Positions 32,343-41,112 of a DNA stretch of 64,000 nt are shown here, piece after piece. Below the pieces are notes generated by a model. That model worked only from the letters and a program-made list of their open reading frames with translations. It had not been told where the DNA came from and ran no database searches. The translations under genes were made by a program, and so were the position numbers. The first letter of the stretch is position 1. Each line of letters starts with the position of its first letter. The stretch spans positions 3,685,501 to 3,749,500 of the forward strand of contig NZ_CP030059.1 in assembly GCF_015291745.1 (NCBI RefSeq), read 5' to 3'. This stretch comes from Bradyrhizobium sp. CCBAU 53351 (GTDB lineage Bacteria; Pseudomonadota; Alphaproteobacteria; Rhizobiales; Xanthobacteraceae).

Positions 32343-33007
32343 TGCGCTTCATGACCTGGAACGTGCATGGCACGTTCAACCTCAATCCGAAGTTCGATCT
32401 CGAGGGCGTGTGCTCCATTATTCGCAAATGGGCTCCCGATGTCGTCGCGCTCCAGGAGGTGGATTCGCGATCGAGGTCGAACGATCCGTTTTCGAAGCTC
32501 GCAAGTGTCGTCGGCGATCACCGCGTTCACGCCAAGTCGATCGTCACTGCGGATGGCGATTACGGTCAGATGCTCCTGAGCCGCTTTCCATTTTCCGGAG
32601 CGCCCGAGATCGCCGACGTGTCGTATCGAGAGCGTGAGCCGCGCAGAGCCATTGCGACAAGCCTGCTGACCCCCTCCGGCGACGTGCGGGTTGTCGCCAC
32701 GCATCTGGGCTTGAGCATCCACGAGCGCTATGCGCAGGCTCAGGCCTTGGTGAGCCTCGTCAAGCCGGCGAGGACCGTCGTGCTCGGCGACTTCAACGAC
32801 TGGTTTTGGGTCAAGTCAGTGCGGCGCGTGCTCGCACAGGTCTGCCCGAACCGCACGCGATTGCGGACTTTCCCGTCGCGTTTGCCGCTCCTGCGGCTTG
32901 ACCGGATCTATGCGACGTCCGACAGCGAAATCGTGAAAGTTTGGACCGACGAGGAGGCACGAGCCTTCTCGGACCATCTGCCCGTCATTGCCGAAATCGA
33001 GCTTTAG
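32342..33007 (+). CDS. Endonuclease/exonuclease/phosphatase-family protein
   Basis: 221 residues. The family pattern is complete: RFMTWNVHG with the metal-ligand Asn, VVALQEVDSR with the catalytic Glu, THLGLSIHERYAQAQAL, LGDFNDW, and SDHLPVIAEI at the end. EEP proteins cleave nucleic acids or phosphodiesters, including lipid head groups. The start overlaps the PLD-VTT stop, so they are co-translated. A phospholipid or polar-head-group phosphodiesterase role fits the partner better than DNA repair, but this is inference. Confidence 0.9.
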   Translation: MRFMTWNVHGTFNLNPKFDLEGVCSIIRKWAPDVVALQEVDSRSRSNDPFSKLASVVGDHRVHAKSIVTADGDYGQMLLSRFPFSGAPEIADVSYREREPRRAIATSLLTPSGDVRVVATHLGLSIHERYAQAQALVSLVKPARTVVLGDFNDWFWVKSVRRVLAQVCPNRTRLRTFPSRLPLLRLDRIYATSDSEIVKVWTDEEARAFSDHLPVIAEIEL

Positions 33008-33133
33008 AGGCATATAGAAAGGCTTTATTTTACAATAGCATAGCTACTGTGCATGGGGTTGTTTTTCCACATTTGCGTCAGGCGCGTTCAGAGGGGGTAA
33101 GGAACTCTTTCCTCACAGCGGCGTTATCTTCCC

Positions 33134-33325
33134 ATGGCTGAAGATCTTTCCTTCCGACGCAAACCCCTGACCCCCGAGCAGCGCCAGGCGCGCGATGCGA
33201 CTCGCCGGATCGAGGCCGAAAAGGCCATGCGCGATCATGAAGAGGCGCAGAAGGCGTTTTACGCCAACAAGGAGCGGCTGAAAGCCGAACGACTGGCGCG
33301 TGAAGCCGCGGCGGCAAAGGACTGA
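33134..33325 (+). CDS. Small basic/charged helical protein (63 residues)
   Basis: MAEDLSFRRKPLTPEQRQAR leads into a highly charged alpha-helical stretch (IEAEKAMRDHEEAQKAFYAN, KERLKAERLAREAAAAKD). Composition is strongly coding and similar short proteins occur in Bradyrhizobium-type genomes (recollection, unverified). No domain recognised. The AT-rich 33008-33060 stretch upstream may hold its promoter. Confidence 0.6.
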   Translation: MAEDLSFRRKPLTPEQRQARDATRRIEAEKAMRDHEEAQKAFYANKERLKAERLAREAAAAKD

Positions 33326-33379
33326 GCTCGCGCGGGCTCTCGTCCGCAATCCTCCGACACGATCATCAGGACGGCGGCG

Positions 33380-33604
33380 CTAGTGCCGGGGGGAGATCCG
33401 CGCGGTGCTCAAAACCAGCACGAGCGTCTGGACGGCCCCTGTGAAGGCGCGGCGCGGCATTTGCGCTTCGATCCCCTCGGCTGCGATGCGACAATCGTCG
33501 GCGACCTTGAGCAGCCCGCTTCGCGTGAGGTCCATGTTGGAGAGGGCGGCCTGCTCCAGGCAGACCCGTTCAAGCCGTCGAAATTCCCGAAGCTCTCTGT
33601 TCAT
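33380..33604 (-). CDS. Small conserved-type helical protein (74 residues)
   Basis: MNRELREFRRLERVCLEQAA is followed by LSNMDLTRSGLLKVADDCRIAAE, an alpha-helical pattern seen in short rhizobial proteins of unknown role. A hydrophobic TGAVQTLVLVLSTA is near the end. A GGGAG ribosome site is 8 bases before ATG 33604. Confidence 0.5.
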   Translation of the reverse strand: MNRELREFRRLERVCLEQAALSNMDLTRSGLLKVADDCRIAAEGIEAQMPRRAFTGAVQTLVLVLSTARISPRH

Positions 33605-33859
33605 GCGTCAGCTCCCGGTGTGCCCAAGGCCATGCGGCGCTGAGTCTGCTTAACGAACGGTAAACGACATCCACTTAGCCGGGCTGGCTGGCGCTGAGCT
33701 TGCGCAGACATGCGCACTCCGGGCCAAGGGGCATTGGCAGGCTTGACGGCGTCTTCCTTCCGCCGGAAGCTTCAAATGATCTTAAACCAGCGTGAACCGC
33801 GGAGACGTTCGCCCCCAGCCAGTCCGACCCTCATCAGCGAAAGCGCAATGGAGCTGACC

Positions 33860-34177
33860 ATGACCACGTTCGACAAGCGCGAGCAGGGCTTTGAGGCCAA
33901 ATTCGTCCACGACGAGGAACTCATGTTCAGGGCCACGGCCCGGTCCAACAAGCTGCTCGGTCTCTGGGCCGCAAGCAGGCTCGGTCTGAACGGCGATGCC
34001 GCGACGAGCTATGCAACGACGCTGGTGACGGACCATCTGCAAGACAGGACGATGGACGAGGTGCTCGACAGGGTGTCAGGCGATCTTGCCGGCACGGGCC
34101 TTGCGCGCGAGCAGATCGCGGTCAAGCTGCAGGAATGCCTGCATCAGGCCATGCAGCAGCTCGAGACAGACAGGTAA
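33860..34177 (+). CDS. ATPase zeta-subunit-like inhibitor (DUF1476)
   Basis: 105 residues beginning MTTFDKREQGFEAKFVHDEE, followed by RATARSNKLLGLWAASRLGLNG, which is the DUF1476/zeta pattern. In alphaproteobacteria the zeta protein inhibits F1-ATPase hydrolysis by its N-terminal segment. GGAG lies just upstream of ATG 33860; the ATG at 33848 is a weaker choice. No ATP synthase genes are nearby, which is usual. Confidence 0.85.
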   Translation: MTTFDKREQGFEAKFVHDEELMFRATARSNKLLGLWAASRLGLNGDAATSYATTLVTDHLQDRTMDEVLDRVSGDLAGTGLAREQIAVKLQECLHQAMQQLETDR

Positions 34178-34192
34178 GTCGGCCGTCAGGCG

Positions 34193-34783
34193 CTATTCGG
34201 CCTGCTTGTGCGCGCCGGAATCGCCGAGCTTGTCGATATAGGCAATGCCGATCGCCGAGGCCACGAAGGTGAGGTGGATCAGCACCTGCCACATCACGCC
34301 GGTCTCGGTGTAGCCGGCGCGGTTCGAGCCGAGATTGCCGGCCTCGATGAAGGTGCGCAGCAGCGCGATCGAGGAGATGCCGATGATGGCCATGGCGAGC
34401 TTGATCTTGAGGACGCTCGCGTTGACGTGGCCGAGCCATTCCGGTTCGTCGGGATGGCCCTGCAGGTCGAGCCGCGAGACGAAGGTCTCGTAGCCGCCGA
34501 CGATCACCATCACGAGCAAATTGGAGATCATCACGACGTCGATCAGCGCAAGCACGCTCATCATGATCTGCTGCTCGGTGAGATTGATCGCGTGCCACGA
34601 GAGGTGCCAAAGCTCCTTCAGGAACAGAACGATGTAGACGCATTGCGCCACGATCAGTCCGAGATAGAGCGGGAGCTGCAGCCAGCGCGAGCCGAAGATG
34701 ATCATCGGCAGCACGCCGAGGCGCGGCAAGGGCGGGCGCGGTTCGGTCCGAGGTTCGGATTGGGGTGAAGGCTCAACCGACAT
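34193..34783 (-). CDS. UPF0114 (YqhA)-family inner-membrane protein
   Basis: 196 residues with four membrane segments (for example LQLPLYLGLIVAQCVYIVLF, VLALIDVVMISNLLVMVIVGGYE). The family core VNASVLKIKLAMAIIGISSI and ALLRTFIEAG is clear. UPF0114 proteins are inner-membrane proteins of uncertain role. Convergent with the zeta gene. The N-terminus is a proline/glutamate-rich cytoplasmic stretch. Confidence 0.9.
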   Translation of the reverse strand: MSVEPSPQSEPRTEPRPPLPRLGVLPMIIFGSRWLQLPLYLGLIVAQCVYIVLFLKELWHLSWHAINLTEQQIMMSVLALIDVVMISNLLVMVIVGGYETFVSRLDLQGHPDEPEWLGHVNASVLKIKLAMAIIGISSIALLRTFIEAGNLGSNRAGYTETGVMWQVLIHLTFVASAIGIAYIDKLGDSGAHKQAE

Positions 34784-34937
34784 TCAGGCCGCATCCTCGC
34801 AATCGAGACGATCGCTTTCTAACCCGGCAAGATGGCCGGCGGAAGACGCGGCCCGCCAGGCGCCTTCGGCGGATCGCGCCATCCGTGATAGCGTGCCGCG
34901 CGGCCGTCGCGCGACGGCCCGGATTGGGAGGCGGGGA

Positions 34938-35228
34938 GTGAGGGGAAGCGGCTTCGGCAGATGGGCCAGTGGGGTGGCGCTCGCCGGCGCGATCATGGTG
35001 GGCGCTGGCTCTGCGGAGGTGTCGGCGACACCGCTGACGCCGTTTCGCTACGAGGCGCAGGCGCAGCGTCATTGTCCGCACGACAAGGTGGTCTGGCTCG
35101 ATTTCAGGAAGGGCGTCTACTACCGCAAGGGTCAGAAGCGGTACGGCCAGGGCTTCGACGGCAGCTTCGTCTGCCAGAACGAAGCCCGCGGCGGCCTGTA
35201 TCGCCGCTCGCTGTTGGGCCTGCGCTGA
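34938..35228 (+). CDS. Small exported protein with a conserved HCPHDKVVWLDF motif
   Basis: About 96 residues. GTG 34938 follows GGGAGGCGGGGA and begins a signal peptide (ASGVALAGAIMVG, cleavage near VSA). The mature part has RHCPHDKVVWLDFRKGVYYR and a second cysteine in FVCQNEARGG, so one disulfide is likely. A known short family in Bradyrhizobium-type genomes with unknown function. The upstream frame extends to 34698 without a ribosome site. Confidence 0.65.
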   Translation: MRGSGFGRWASGVALAGAIMVGAGSAEVSATPLTPFRYEAQAQRHCPHDKVVWLDFRKGVYYRKGQKRYGQGFDGSFVCQNEARGGLYRRSLLGLR

Positions 35229-35331
35229 GCGGCGCCTGCGCAGTCCAAATTCAAGTGGAGGTGAGATCGGCAACGTTGCGAGCTGAGTCGCGGCGGTGCC
35301 GCGGATGGAAAATGCCGAGGAGAGGAGGGGC

Positions 35332-35430
35332 TCAGGCGAAGGCCAGGGCCATGAGGCTCGAGCAGAGCAGGACCAAACCGCCGGCGGTCAATGCCAGGAA
35401 GCCGTCAGATACCAGGTCATGGTTGCGCAT
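35332..35430 (-). CDS. Very small membrane protein (32 residues)
   Basis: A frame MRNHDLVSDGFLALTAGGLV with one hydrophobic helix (LALTAGGLVLLCSSLMALAFA). AGGTG is six bases before ATG 35430. Short single-helix proteins like this are easily missed. No function is assigned. Confidence 0.45.
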   Translation of the reverse strand: MRNHDLVSDGFLALTAGGLVLLCSSLMALAFA

Positions 35431-35533
35431 GGGACACCTGCCGCTCTCGTCTTCGATGCTCGGTCGGATCGATTAAAATTGTCCGAACATGCCGTCTTGA
35501 AAGAGGTGATGCTTGTCTTCCGCGCGAGTGCCG

Positions 35534-35623
35534 TCAGGCCCGCGTGCGGTAGCCTTCAAACGCATGGGCCAGGAAGATCCCCGCGCTTACCAGACCCATC
35601 AGTGCCGAAACCGTCTCGATCAT
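35534..35623 (-). CDS. Very small membrane protein (29 residues)
   Basis: The 29-residue frame MIETVSALMGLVSAGIFLAH-AFEGYRTRA ends with a basic tail. A single hydrophobic helix and sensible N- and C-termini support a real small membrane protein. The longer frame to 35815 is unlikely because its N-terminal half is low-quality. Confidence 0.45.
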   Translation of the reverse strand: MIETVSALMGLVSAGIFLAHAFEGYRTRA

Positions 35624-35980
35624 CGTTAAATTCCAAATCCCGCCCTTGCATCCGAGAGAACGCGTGCGGCCTTGCACAGTCAAAAGAATTCCAGTGCGGG
35701 CAGCGACAATGGGGGTGGAGTGAGGATTTGGCGCAACAGAATGTCCAGCCCTGAGACAGCGCGGGCGCCATCGCTCCGTAGAACAACGGAAAAATGCGAA
35801 CGTCTCGTTTACCATCCCGGCGGGATCGCTGAGGCCTCCCCATTTCCGCCGCGTTCGGGTTGCGTTATCGTTACCGCTTCCGAGACGGTGGTGGGCCGCC
35901 TTGGATCAGATGACCGGACGGCGCTCCCCGTAGCCAAAGCGGGGTTGGGTACGTCTCCGGCAAAGTGGTATTTGGGGCGA
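35624..35980. other. Gap with no confident gene
   Basis: Upstream region of rlpA. No convincing frame or RNA gene. It presumably holds the promoters of rlpA and, on the other strand, the 29-residue protein. Confidence 0.5.
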
Positions 35981-36907
35981 ATGGGGATCCGACGGTCAGA
36001 TTCGGTTTTGCGGGCCGCGCGCGGTGTTGCGGCGGTCGCGGCCTGCGTAGCGCTTGCCAATTGCGCCTCCTCCAACAAATTCGCCAGCCGCGTCGATCCC
36101 AAATACGGCGTGTCGTCGAGCCCCCGGGTTGTGGCGTTCGGGGAGCCGGTCCCGAAGGGCGGCGGCACCTACCGCGTCGGCAAGCCCTATGTCGTGGCAG
36201 GCAGGACCTACGTGCCGGAGGAGGACGTCAACTATCGCGCCGAGGGCATGGCGTCCTGGTATGGCGATGATTTCCACGGTCGCCTGACCGCCAATGGCGA
36301 AGTGTTCGACATGACGTCGCTGACCGCGGCGCATCCGACCCTGCCGATGCCGTCCTACGCCCGGGTCACCAACGTCTCGAACGGCAAGTCGTTGATCGTC
36401 CGCGTCAATGACCGCGGACCCTATCACGGCAACCGCCTCATCGACGTCTCGAACAAGGCCGCCGAACTCCTTGAATTCAAAGGAAATGGTGTCGCCAAGG
36501 TCCGCGTCGAATATGTCGGCCGGGCGCCGCTGGAAGGCTCCGACGACCGCCAGCTCCTGGCGACCCTGCGCACCGGCGTTCCGGCGCCGTCGCCTTCGAT
36601 GGTCCGGGTCGCTTCGGCAAAGCCGTTCGTGCCGGAATTGCCGGGATCGAGCCGCGGCGCCATTCGCGGCGACGTGCCGATGCCGGAGGGGCGGCCCTAC
36701 AATCTCGGCAACACCTCCGCCGACATGGCCTCGCTCAATGCGACCTCGGAAATGTCGGCCTCGAGCCGCAACCGGGGCCGGGCGGTCCAGAACGCCCGCG
36801 CGGTGTCCTATGACGAGGACGGCCGTTACGCGCCGGAGCGCGCTGCTTCGTCGGCCGACGGCGCCGCCGAGGCTCGCAGCATCCTGAGCGGCCGCGGGCT
36901 CTACTAA
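35981..36907 (+). CDS. rlpA: RlpA-like septal ring lytic transglycosylase lipoprotein
   Basis: 308 residues. The signal peptide ends in a lipobox (LANC), so it is a lipoprotein. The double-psi beta-barrel domain (about residues 85-175) contains GMASWYGDDFHGRLTANGE and VNDRGPYHGNRLIDVS, the catalytic region of RlpA. RlpA cleaves denuded glycan strands at the septum. There is no C-terminal SPOR domain, as in many alphaproteobacterial forms; the tail is long and low-complexity. ATG 35981 has GGGG upstream. Its end overlaps the convergent hydrolase stop by 4 bases. Confidence 0.9.
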   Translation: MGIRRSDSVLRAARGVAAVAACVALANCASSNKFASRVDPKYGVSSSPRVVAFGEPVPKGGGTYRVGKPYVVAGRTYVPEEDVNYRAEGMASWYGDDFHGRLTANGEVFDMTSLTAAHPTLPMPSYARVTNVSNGKSLIVRVNDRGPYHGNRLIDVSNKAAELLEFKGNGVAKVRVEYVGRAPLEGSDDRQLLATLRTGVPAPSPSMVRVASAKPFVPELPGSSRGAIRGDVPMPEGRPYNLGNTSADMASLNATSEMSASSRNRGRAVQNARAVSYDEDGRYAPERAASSADGAAEARSILSGRGLY

Positions 36908-37857
36908 GCCGCGCTGGCCTTCAGGAACGCTACCAGCGCCGTGTTCACCTCGTCGGGTCGTTCCTGCTGGATCCAGTGGCCGGCACCCTCGATGATCAGC
37001 TTTTGCTTCAGGTTGGGCAGGACGCGCTCGAGCTCGTTGACGCGCTTGGCGCCGATCAGGCCGGTGATGACTGCGTCCTTGGAGCCGGCGATGAACAGCG
37101 AGGGCTGACGGATCTGCGCGTCCTGCCAGGGCGCCGTCAGCTCCCAATTGCGGTCGATGTTGCGGTACCAGTTCAGCCCACCGCGAAAGCCGGACTTGCG
37201 GAAGCTTTCGGTGAAGTAGGCGAGATCAGCCTCGCTGAGCCAGCCGGGCAGTGGTTCCTCTGTCGTCGCGTGGCTGAGAAAGCCTTTGCCCTCCTGCACG
37301 AACATGGCGGCGGTGGGCTCGGCAAGGCCTCGCCCCCCGAGCACGATGCGCATGGTGCGGGCGACGTCGCGCTCCAGCTCGGCCTCGGCGACACCGGGGG
37401 CCTGGAAATACTGCCAGTAGAAATTGGTGACGCCGCCCTGCCGCAGCAGGTCGAGCGGCCTGCCGCGGCCGCGGAACGGCGGCGGCACGCTCAGGCCAGC
37501 GACCGCCGTGAAGATGTCGGGCCGGAACAGCGCCGCATGCCAGGCGACCGGCGCGCCCCAATCGTGGCCGACCACCATCGCCTTGCTCTCGCCCAGCGCC
37601 TGCACCAGGCCGACCACGTCGCCGACCGTGTCGAAGATCGAATAGGCGGCAGCATCAGGCGGCGCGGCGCTCTGGCCGTAGCCGCGCATGTCGGGGGCGA
37701 CGACGTGAAACCCGGCCGCGGCGAGGGCGGAGATCTGGTGGCGCCAGGAATAGGACAGCTCCGGCCAGCCATGGCACAGCACGACCAGCGGACCCTGGCC
37801 GGCTTCGCGGATGAAGAGATCGATGCCGTTGGCCTTGATCACGCGGGTGGAGGACAT
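36904..37857 (-). CDS. Epoxide hydrolase-like alpha/beta hydrolase
   Basis: 317 residues. The oxyanion HGWPE is at about 29-33, and the nucleophile elbow VVGHDWGAPVAW places an aspartate (D99) as nucleophile, the mark of epoxide hydrolases and haloalkane dehalogenases rather than serine esterases. The late catalytic histidine is in EGAGHWIQ near residue 292. A soluble enzyme (no signal peptide). Start 37857 has AAGGCGG upstream; the frame continues to 37980. Most likely a soluble epoxide hydrolase; substrate unknown. Confidence 0.88.
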   Translation of the reverse strand: MSSTRVIKANGIDLFIREAGQGPLVVLCHGWPELSYSWRHQISALAAAGFHVVAPDMRGYGQSAAPPDAAAYSIFDTVGDVVGLVQALGESKAMVVGHDWGAPVAWHAALFRPDIFTAVAGLSVPPPFRGRGRPLDLLRQGGVTNFYWQYFQAPGVAEAELERDVARTMRIVLGGRGLAEPTAAMFVQEGKGFLSHATTEEPLPGWLSEADLAYFTESFRKSGFRGGLNWYRNIDRNWELTAPWQDAQIRQPSLFIAGSKDAVITGLIGAKRVNELERVLPNLKQKLIIEGAGHWIQQERPDEVNTALVAFLKASAA

Positions 37858-38010
37858 CGCTTTTCCGCCTTGTTTCAGGGGTTTGGTCGAAAAACATAAG
37901 GCGCCAAGATAGGGGCGCGGCGAGAATCGTGCAATCTCGGGGACAGGTATCGAACCGCGTGTTGTTCGCATCTGTTCCAACTGTTAGAACGCCTCTCTCA
38001 GGGCTTCGCC

Positions 38011-39273
38011 ATGGCATTTCGTCTTCCTTTGCTTGGTCGCAACCGGCTCACCGCCGGAAGGCTGGCGTGCGGGCTGGTCGCTGCGGTTCTGGTTGTCGGC
38101 ATCGGCTGGAGCGGGGCGCTTCTCGCCGCCAACCAGAGCGTCCAGGGCGCCAAGAAAGCGGAGGATGCCGGCTTCGATGGCGATGCTCCGACCGCGATCC
38201 TGATCGAAGCCTCCTCGGGCAGCGTGCTGTTCGAGAAGAACGCCGACGAGCTGCGCGCGCCTTCCAGCATGATGAAGTTGATGACGGCTGAGGTCGTCTT
38301 CAACGCCATCAAGAAGGGCGACATCAAGCTGACCGACGAGTACCGCATCAGCGAGAACGCGTGGCGGCGGGGCGGTGCGCCCTCGGGCGGCTCGACCATG
38401 TTCGCCGCCATCAACAGTAAGGTCTCGGTCGACGATCTCCTGCACGGCGCGATCATCCAGAGCGGCAACGATGCCTGCATCGCGCTCGCCGAGGCCATGG
38501 CCGGGAACGAGAAGATCTTCGCGGCCGACTTCATGACCAAGCGCGCCCGCGAGCTTGGCATGACCAGATCGACCTTCGGCAATTCCAACGGGCTGCCCGA
38601 TCCCGCCAACAAGATGACGGTGCGCGAGCTCGGCATGCTCGCCCGGCACATCATCCTGGACTTCCCGGAGTTCTACAAACTGTTCGGCGAGAAGGAGTAC
38701 ACCTGGAACAAGATCCGCCAGCCCAACCGCAATCCGCTGCTCAATTCGATGGAAGGCGCCGACGGCCTCAAGACCGGCTACACCAAGGAAGGCGGCTACG
38801 GCATGGTCGGCTCGGCCGTGCAGAACGGAACGCGGCTGATCGTCGTCGTCAACGGGCTGGAAGACCCCGAGGATCGCGCCACGGAAGCCAAGAAGATGCT
38901 GGAATGGGGTTTTCGCAATTTCGAGACCCGTACGCTGATCGCGACCGACCAGCCTGTCGGTTACGCCAAGGTGTTCGGCGGCGAGAGCCGCTCGGTCAAG
39001 CTCGTCGCCAAGACGCCGGTGAAGGTGATGGTGCACAAGAACGGCAGCGACAAGCTGATCGCGCGCGTCGTCTATAGCGGTCCGGTACGAGCGCCGATCG
39101 AGGCCGGCCAGCAGGTCGGCGTGGTCAGGGTCTGGCGCAGCGGCAACATCGCGGTGGAGACGCCGGTCTACGCGGCCGAAGCGATCGGCACCGGCTCGAC
39201 CGTGCGACGCGCGATCGACGGCGCCAGCGAGCTCGTGATCGGCATGTTCCGCGCAGGCGCCGAGAAGCTCTGA
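38011..39273 (+). CDS. D-alanyl-D-alanine carboxypeptidase (PBP5/6-type)
   Basis: 420 residues. An N-terminal membrane/signal segment (LACGLVAAVLVVGIGW). The active-site motifs are S86-M-M-K89 (SxxK), SGN in IQSGNDACIALAE, and KTG in DGLKTGYTKEGGYG. The C-terminal beta-rich domain (PBP5_C-like) follows. It removes the terminal D-alanine of peptidoglycan pentapeptides in the periplasm. Spacing of 2 bases to tmk suggests an operon with tmk, holB and metG. Confidence 0.94.
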   Translation: MAFRLPLLGRNRLTAGRLACGLVAAVLVVGIGWSGALLAANQSVQGAKKAEDAGFDGDAPTAILIEASSGSVLFEKNADELRAPSSMMKLMTAEVVFNAIKKGDIKLTDEYRISENAWRRGGAPSGGSTMFAAINSKVSVDDLLHGAIIQSGNDACIALAEAMAGNEKIFAADFMTKRARELGMTRSTFGNSNGLPDPANKMTVRELGMLARHIILDFPEFYKLFGEKEYTWNKIRQPNRNPLLNSMEGADGLKTGYTKEGGYGMVGSAVQNGTRLIVVVNGLEDPEDRATEAKKMLEWGFRNFETRTLIATDQPVGYAKVFGGESRSVKLVAKTPVKVMVHKNGSDKLIARVVYSGPVRAPIEAGQQVGVVRVWRSGNIAVETPVYAAEAIGTGSTVRRAIDGASELVIGMFRAGAEKL

Positions 39274-39275
39274 TC

Positions 39276-39962
39276 ATGAGTGAGAGCGCGGGACAGCGGC
39301 CGTCCGGACGCGGACGCTTCATCACCTTTGAAGGCGGCGAGGGCACCGGCAAGTCGACCCAGATCAAGAAGCTCGCCGACCGCCTCAAGGCCGCCAAGCT
39401 CCGCATCCGCGTCACCCGTGAGCCGGGCGGCTCGCCGGGCGCCGAGATCATGCGTCATCTGGTGCTGTCGGGCATGGGCAGGCTGCTCGGTCCCGAGGCG
39501 GAGACGCTGCTGTTTGCCGCCGCGCGCGATGACCATGTCCGTACCGTGATCCTGCCTGCGCTGAACCAGGGCACCTGGGTGCTGTGCGACCGGTTCGCGG
39601 ACTCGACGCGGGCCTATCAGGGCAGCCTCGGCCGCGTGCCTGAAGGGCTGATCAACGCGATGCAGCGGGTCACGATTGGCGATCTCAAGCCGGATCTCAC
39701 CATCATCCTCGATTTGCCGGTCGAGATCGGCTTGCAGCGCGCCGCCGCGCGCCGCGGCAACGGCACGCCCGACAGGTTCGAGGGCGAGAAACTCAGCTTC
39801 CACCAGGGTCTGCGCGAGGCTTATCGCAAGATCGCCGCGCAGGATCCAGCGCGCTGCGTGCTGATCGACGCCAATTCCGACCCTGACACGGTCGCGGCCC
39901 GGGTCTGGGCGGCGCTGCGCGATCGTCTCCTGCCCACACCGGCCTCGGTGGTTTCCGCATGA
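39276..39962 (+). CDS. tmk: Thymidylate kinase
   Basis: 228 residues. P-loop FEGGEGTGKSTQ (residues 14-25), the nucleotide-handling DR motif in CDRFADSTRAYQG, and the LID region ARRGNGTPDRFEGE. It phosphorylates dTMP to dTDP. Adjacent to holB with a 4-base overlap, the usual alphaproteobacterial arrangement. Confidence 0.96.
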   Translation: MSESAGQRPSGRGRFITFEGGEGTGKSTQIKKLADRLKAAKLRIRVTREPGGSPGAEIMRHLVLSGMGRLLGPEAETLLFAAARDDHVRTVILPALNQGTWVLCDRFADSTRAYQGSLGRVPEGLINAMQRVTIGDLKPDLTIILDLPVEIGLQRAAARRGNGTPDRFEGEKLSFHQGLREAYRKIAAQDPARCVLIDANSDPDTVAARVWAALRDRLLPTPASVVSA

Positions 39963-41005
39963 GCCGGCGTCCGACCGAGCGCGAAAGCGCCATTCCGCAT
40001 CCGCGCGAGACCAGCCGTCTGTTCGGCCATCGCGAGGCCGAGACGGCACTGCTGACGGCCTATCGCAGTGGGCGGATCCCGCATGCCTGGCTGATCGGCG
40101 GGCCGCAAGGGATCGGCAAGGCGACGCTGGCCTATCGCATGGCGCGCTTCGTGCTCGCTCACGGCCAGCCGCTCGCGAATGCCGTGCAGCGGGCCGAAGA
40201 CCTTGCGATCGATCCTGATGACGCCGTGGCGCGCCAGGTCGCGGCGAGCTCGCATGGCGGCCTCTTGACGCTGGAGCGTACTGCCAACGACCGCGGCGTG
40301 ATGCGCACCGTGATCACCGTGGACGAGACGCGCGAGACGATTGGTTTCTTCGGCTCGACCGCGGCGGCCGAAGGCTGGCGTGTCTGCATCGTCGACACCG
40401 TCGACGAGCTCAATCCGAACGCCGCCAACGCGCTTCTGAAAATTCTCGAGGAGCCGCCGCAGCAATCGCTGTTCCTGCTGGTGAGCCACGCACCCGCGCG
40501 CGTGCTCGCCACCATCCAGTCGCGTTGCCGCAAGCTGCGCCTGCGGCCGCTCGCGACGGACGACGTGATCAGTGCCGCAGCTTCGGCCGCCGAGCTCGAT
40601 CCGAAAGACCCCGCGCTGCGCGAGGCGGCGGAGGCCTCCGAGGGAAGCGTTGCACGGGCCCTGACGCTGCTCGGCGGCGACGCGCTGAAGCTTCAGCAAC
40701 GCACGGCCGCACTGCTGGCGCGCCTGCCGCAGGTGGATCCGCGCGAGTTGCACACGCTAGGCGATTCGCTTGGCACCAGCGACCGCGTCGCGCTCGCCGC
40801 CTTCATCGACGGCATCGATCGCTGGATCGCGGAACGCCTGCACGCGGACGAGGCCAATGCCAACCAGAACCTGCCGCGCCTTGCGCGGCTAGCTGAGGTA
40901 TGGGAAAAGATCGTCCGCGCCGCGCGCGACACCGAAACCTACAATCTGGAGCGCAAGCCCTTGGTTTTCTCGGTGTTCGGCTGGCTGGCGGACGCAACGC
41001 GCTAA
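39959..41005 (+). CDS. holB: DNA polymerase III subunit delta'
   Basis: 348 residues. Clamp-loader ATPase fold with GPQGIGKATLAYRMAR (Walker A-like), VDTVDELNPNAANALLKILEEP, and the SRC motif in TIQSRCRKLRLRPL. These place it as delta' of the clamp loader rather than tau/gamma. The start overlaps the tmk stop. It is followed by an extragenic palindrome and metG. Confidence 0.94.
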   Translation: MSRRPTERESAIPHPRETSRLFGHREAETALLTAYRSGRIPHAWLIGGPQGIGKATLAYRMARFVLAHGQPLANAVQRAEDLAIDPDDAVARQVAASSHGGLLTLERTANDRGVMRTVITVDETRETIGFFGSTAAAEGWRVCIVDTVDELNPNAANALLKILEEPPQQSLFLLVSHAPARVLATIQSRCRKLRLRPLATDDVISAAASAAELDPKDPALREAAEASEGSVARALTLLGGDALKLQQRTAALLARLPQVDPRELHTLGDSLGTSDRVALAAFIDGIDRWIAERLHADEANANQNLPRLARLAEVWEKIVRAARDTETYNLERKPLVFSVFGWLADATR

Positions 41006-41006
41006 A

Positions 41007-41053
41007 GCATGATCCGGAAAGGTGCGCAGCGGTTTTCCGACGGGATCATGTGC
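41007..41053. repeat. Extragenic palindrome (GCATGATCCGGAAA type)
   Basis: An inverted repeat with GCATGATCCGGAAA near the start and TTTTCCG...GGATCATG near the end, in the 107-base gap before metG. This motif recurs in many rhizobial genomes between genes. It may end the holB transcript or be a mobile palindrome unit. Confidence 0.7.
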
Positions 41054-41112
41054 AAACAACGGCCTGACGCAGGCTCGTTTCCAATTTTGAGAAGCCGGTA
41101 AAGGAATTCGTC

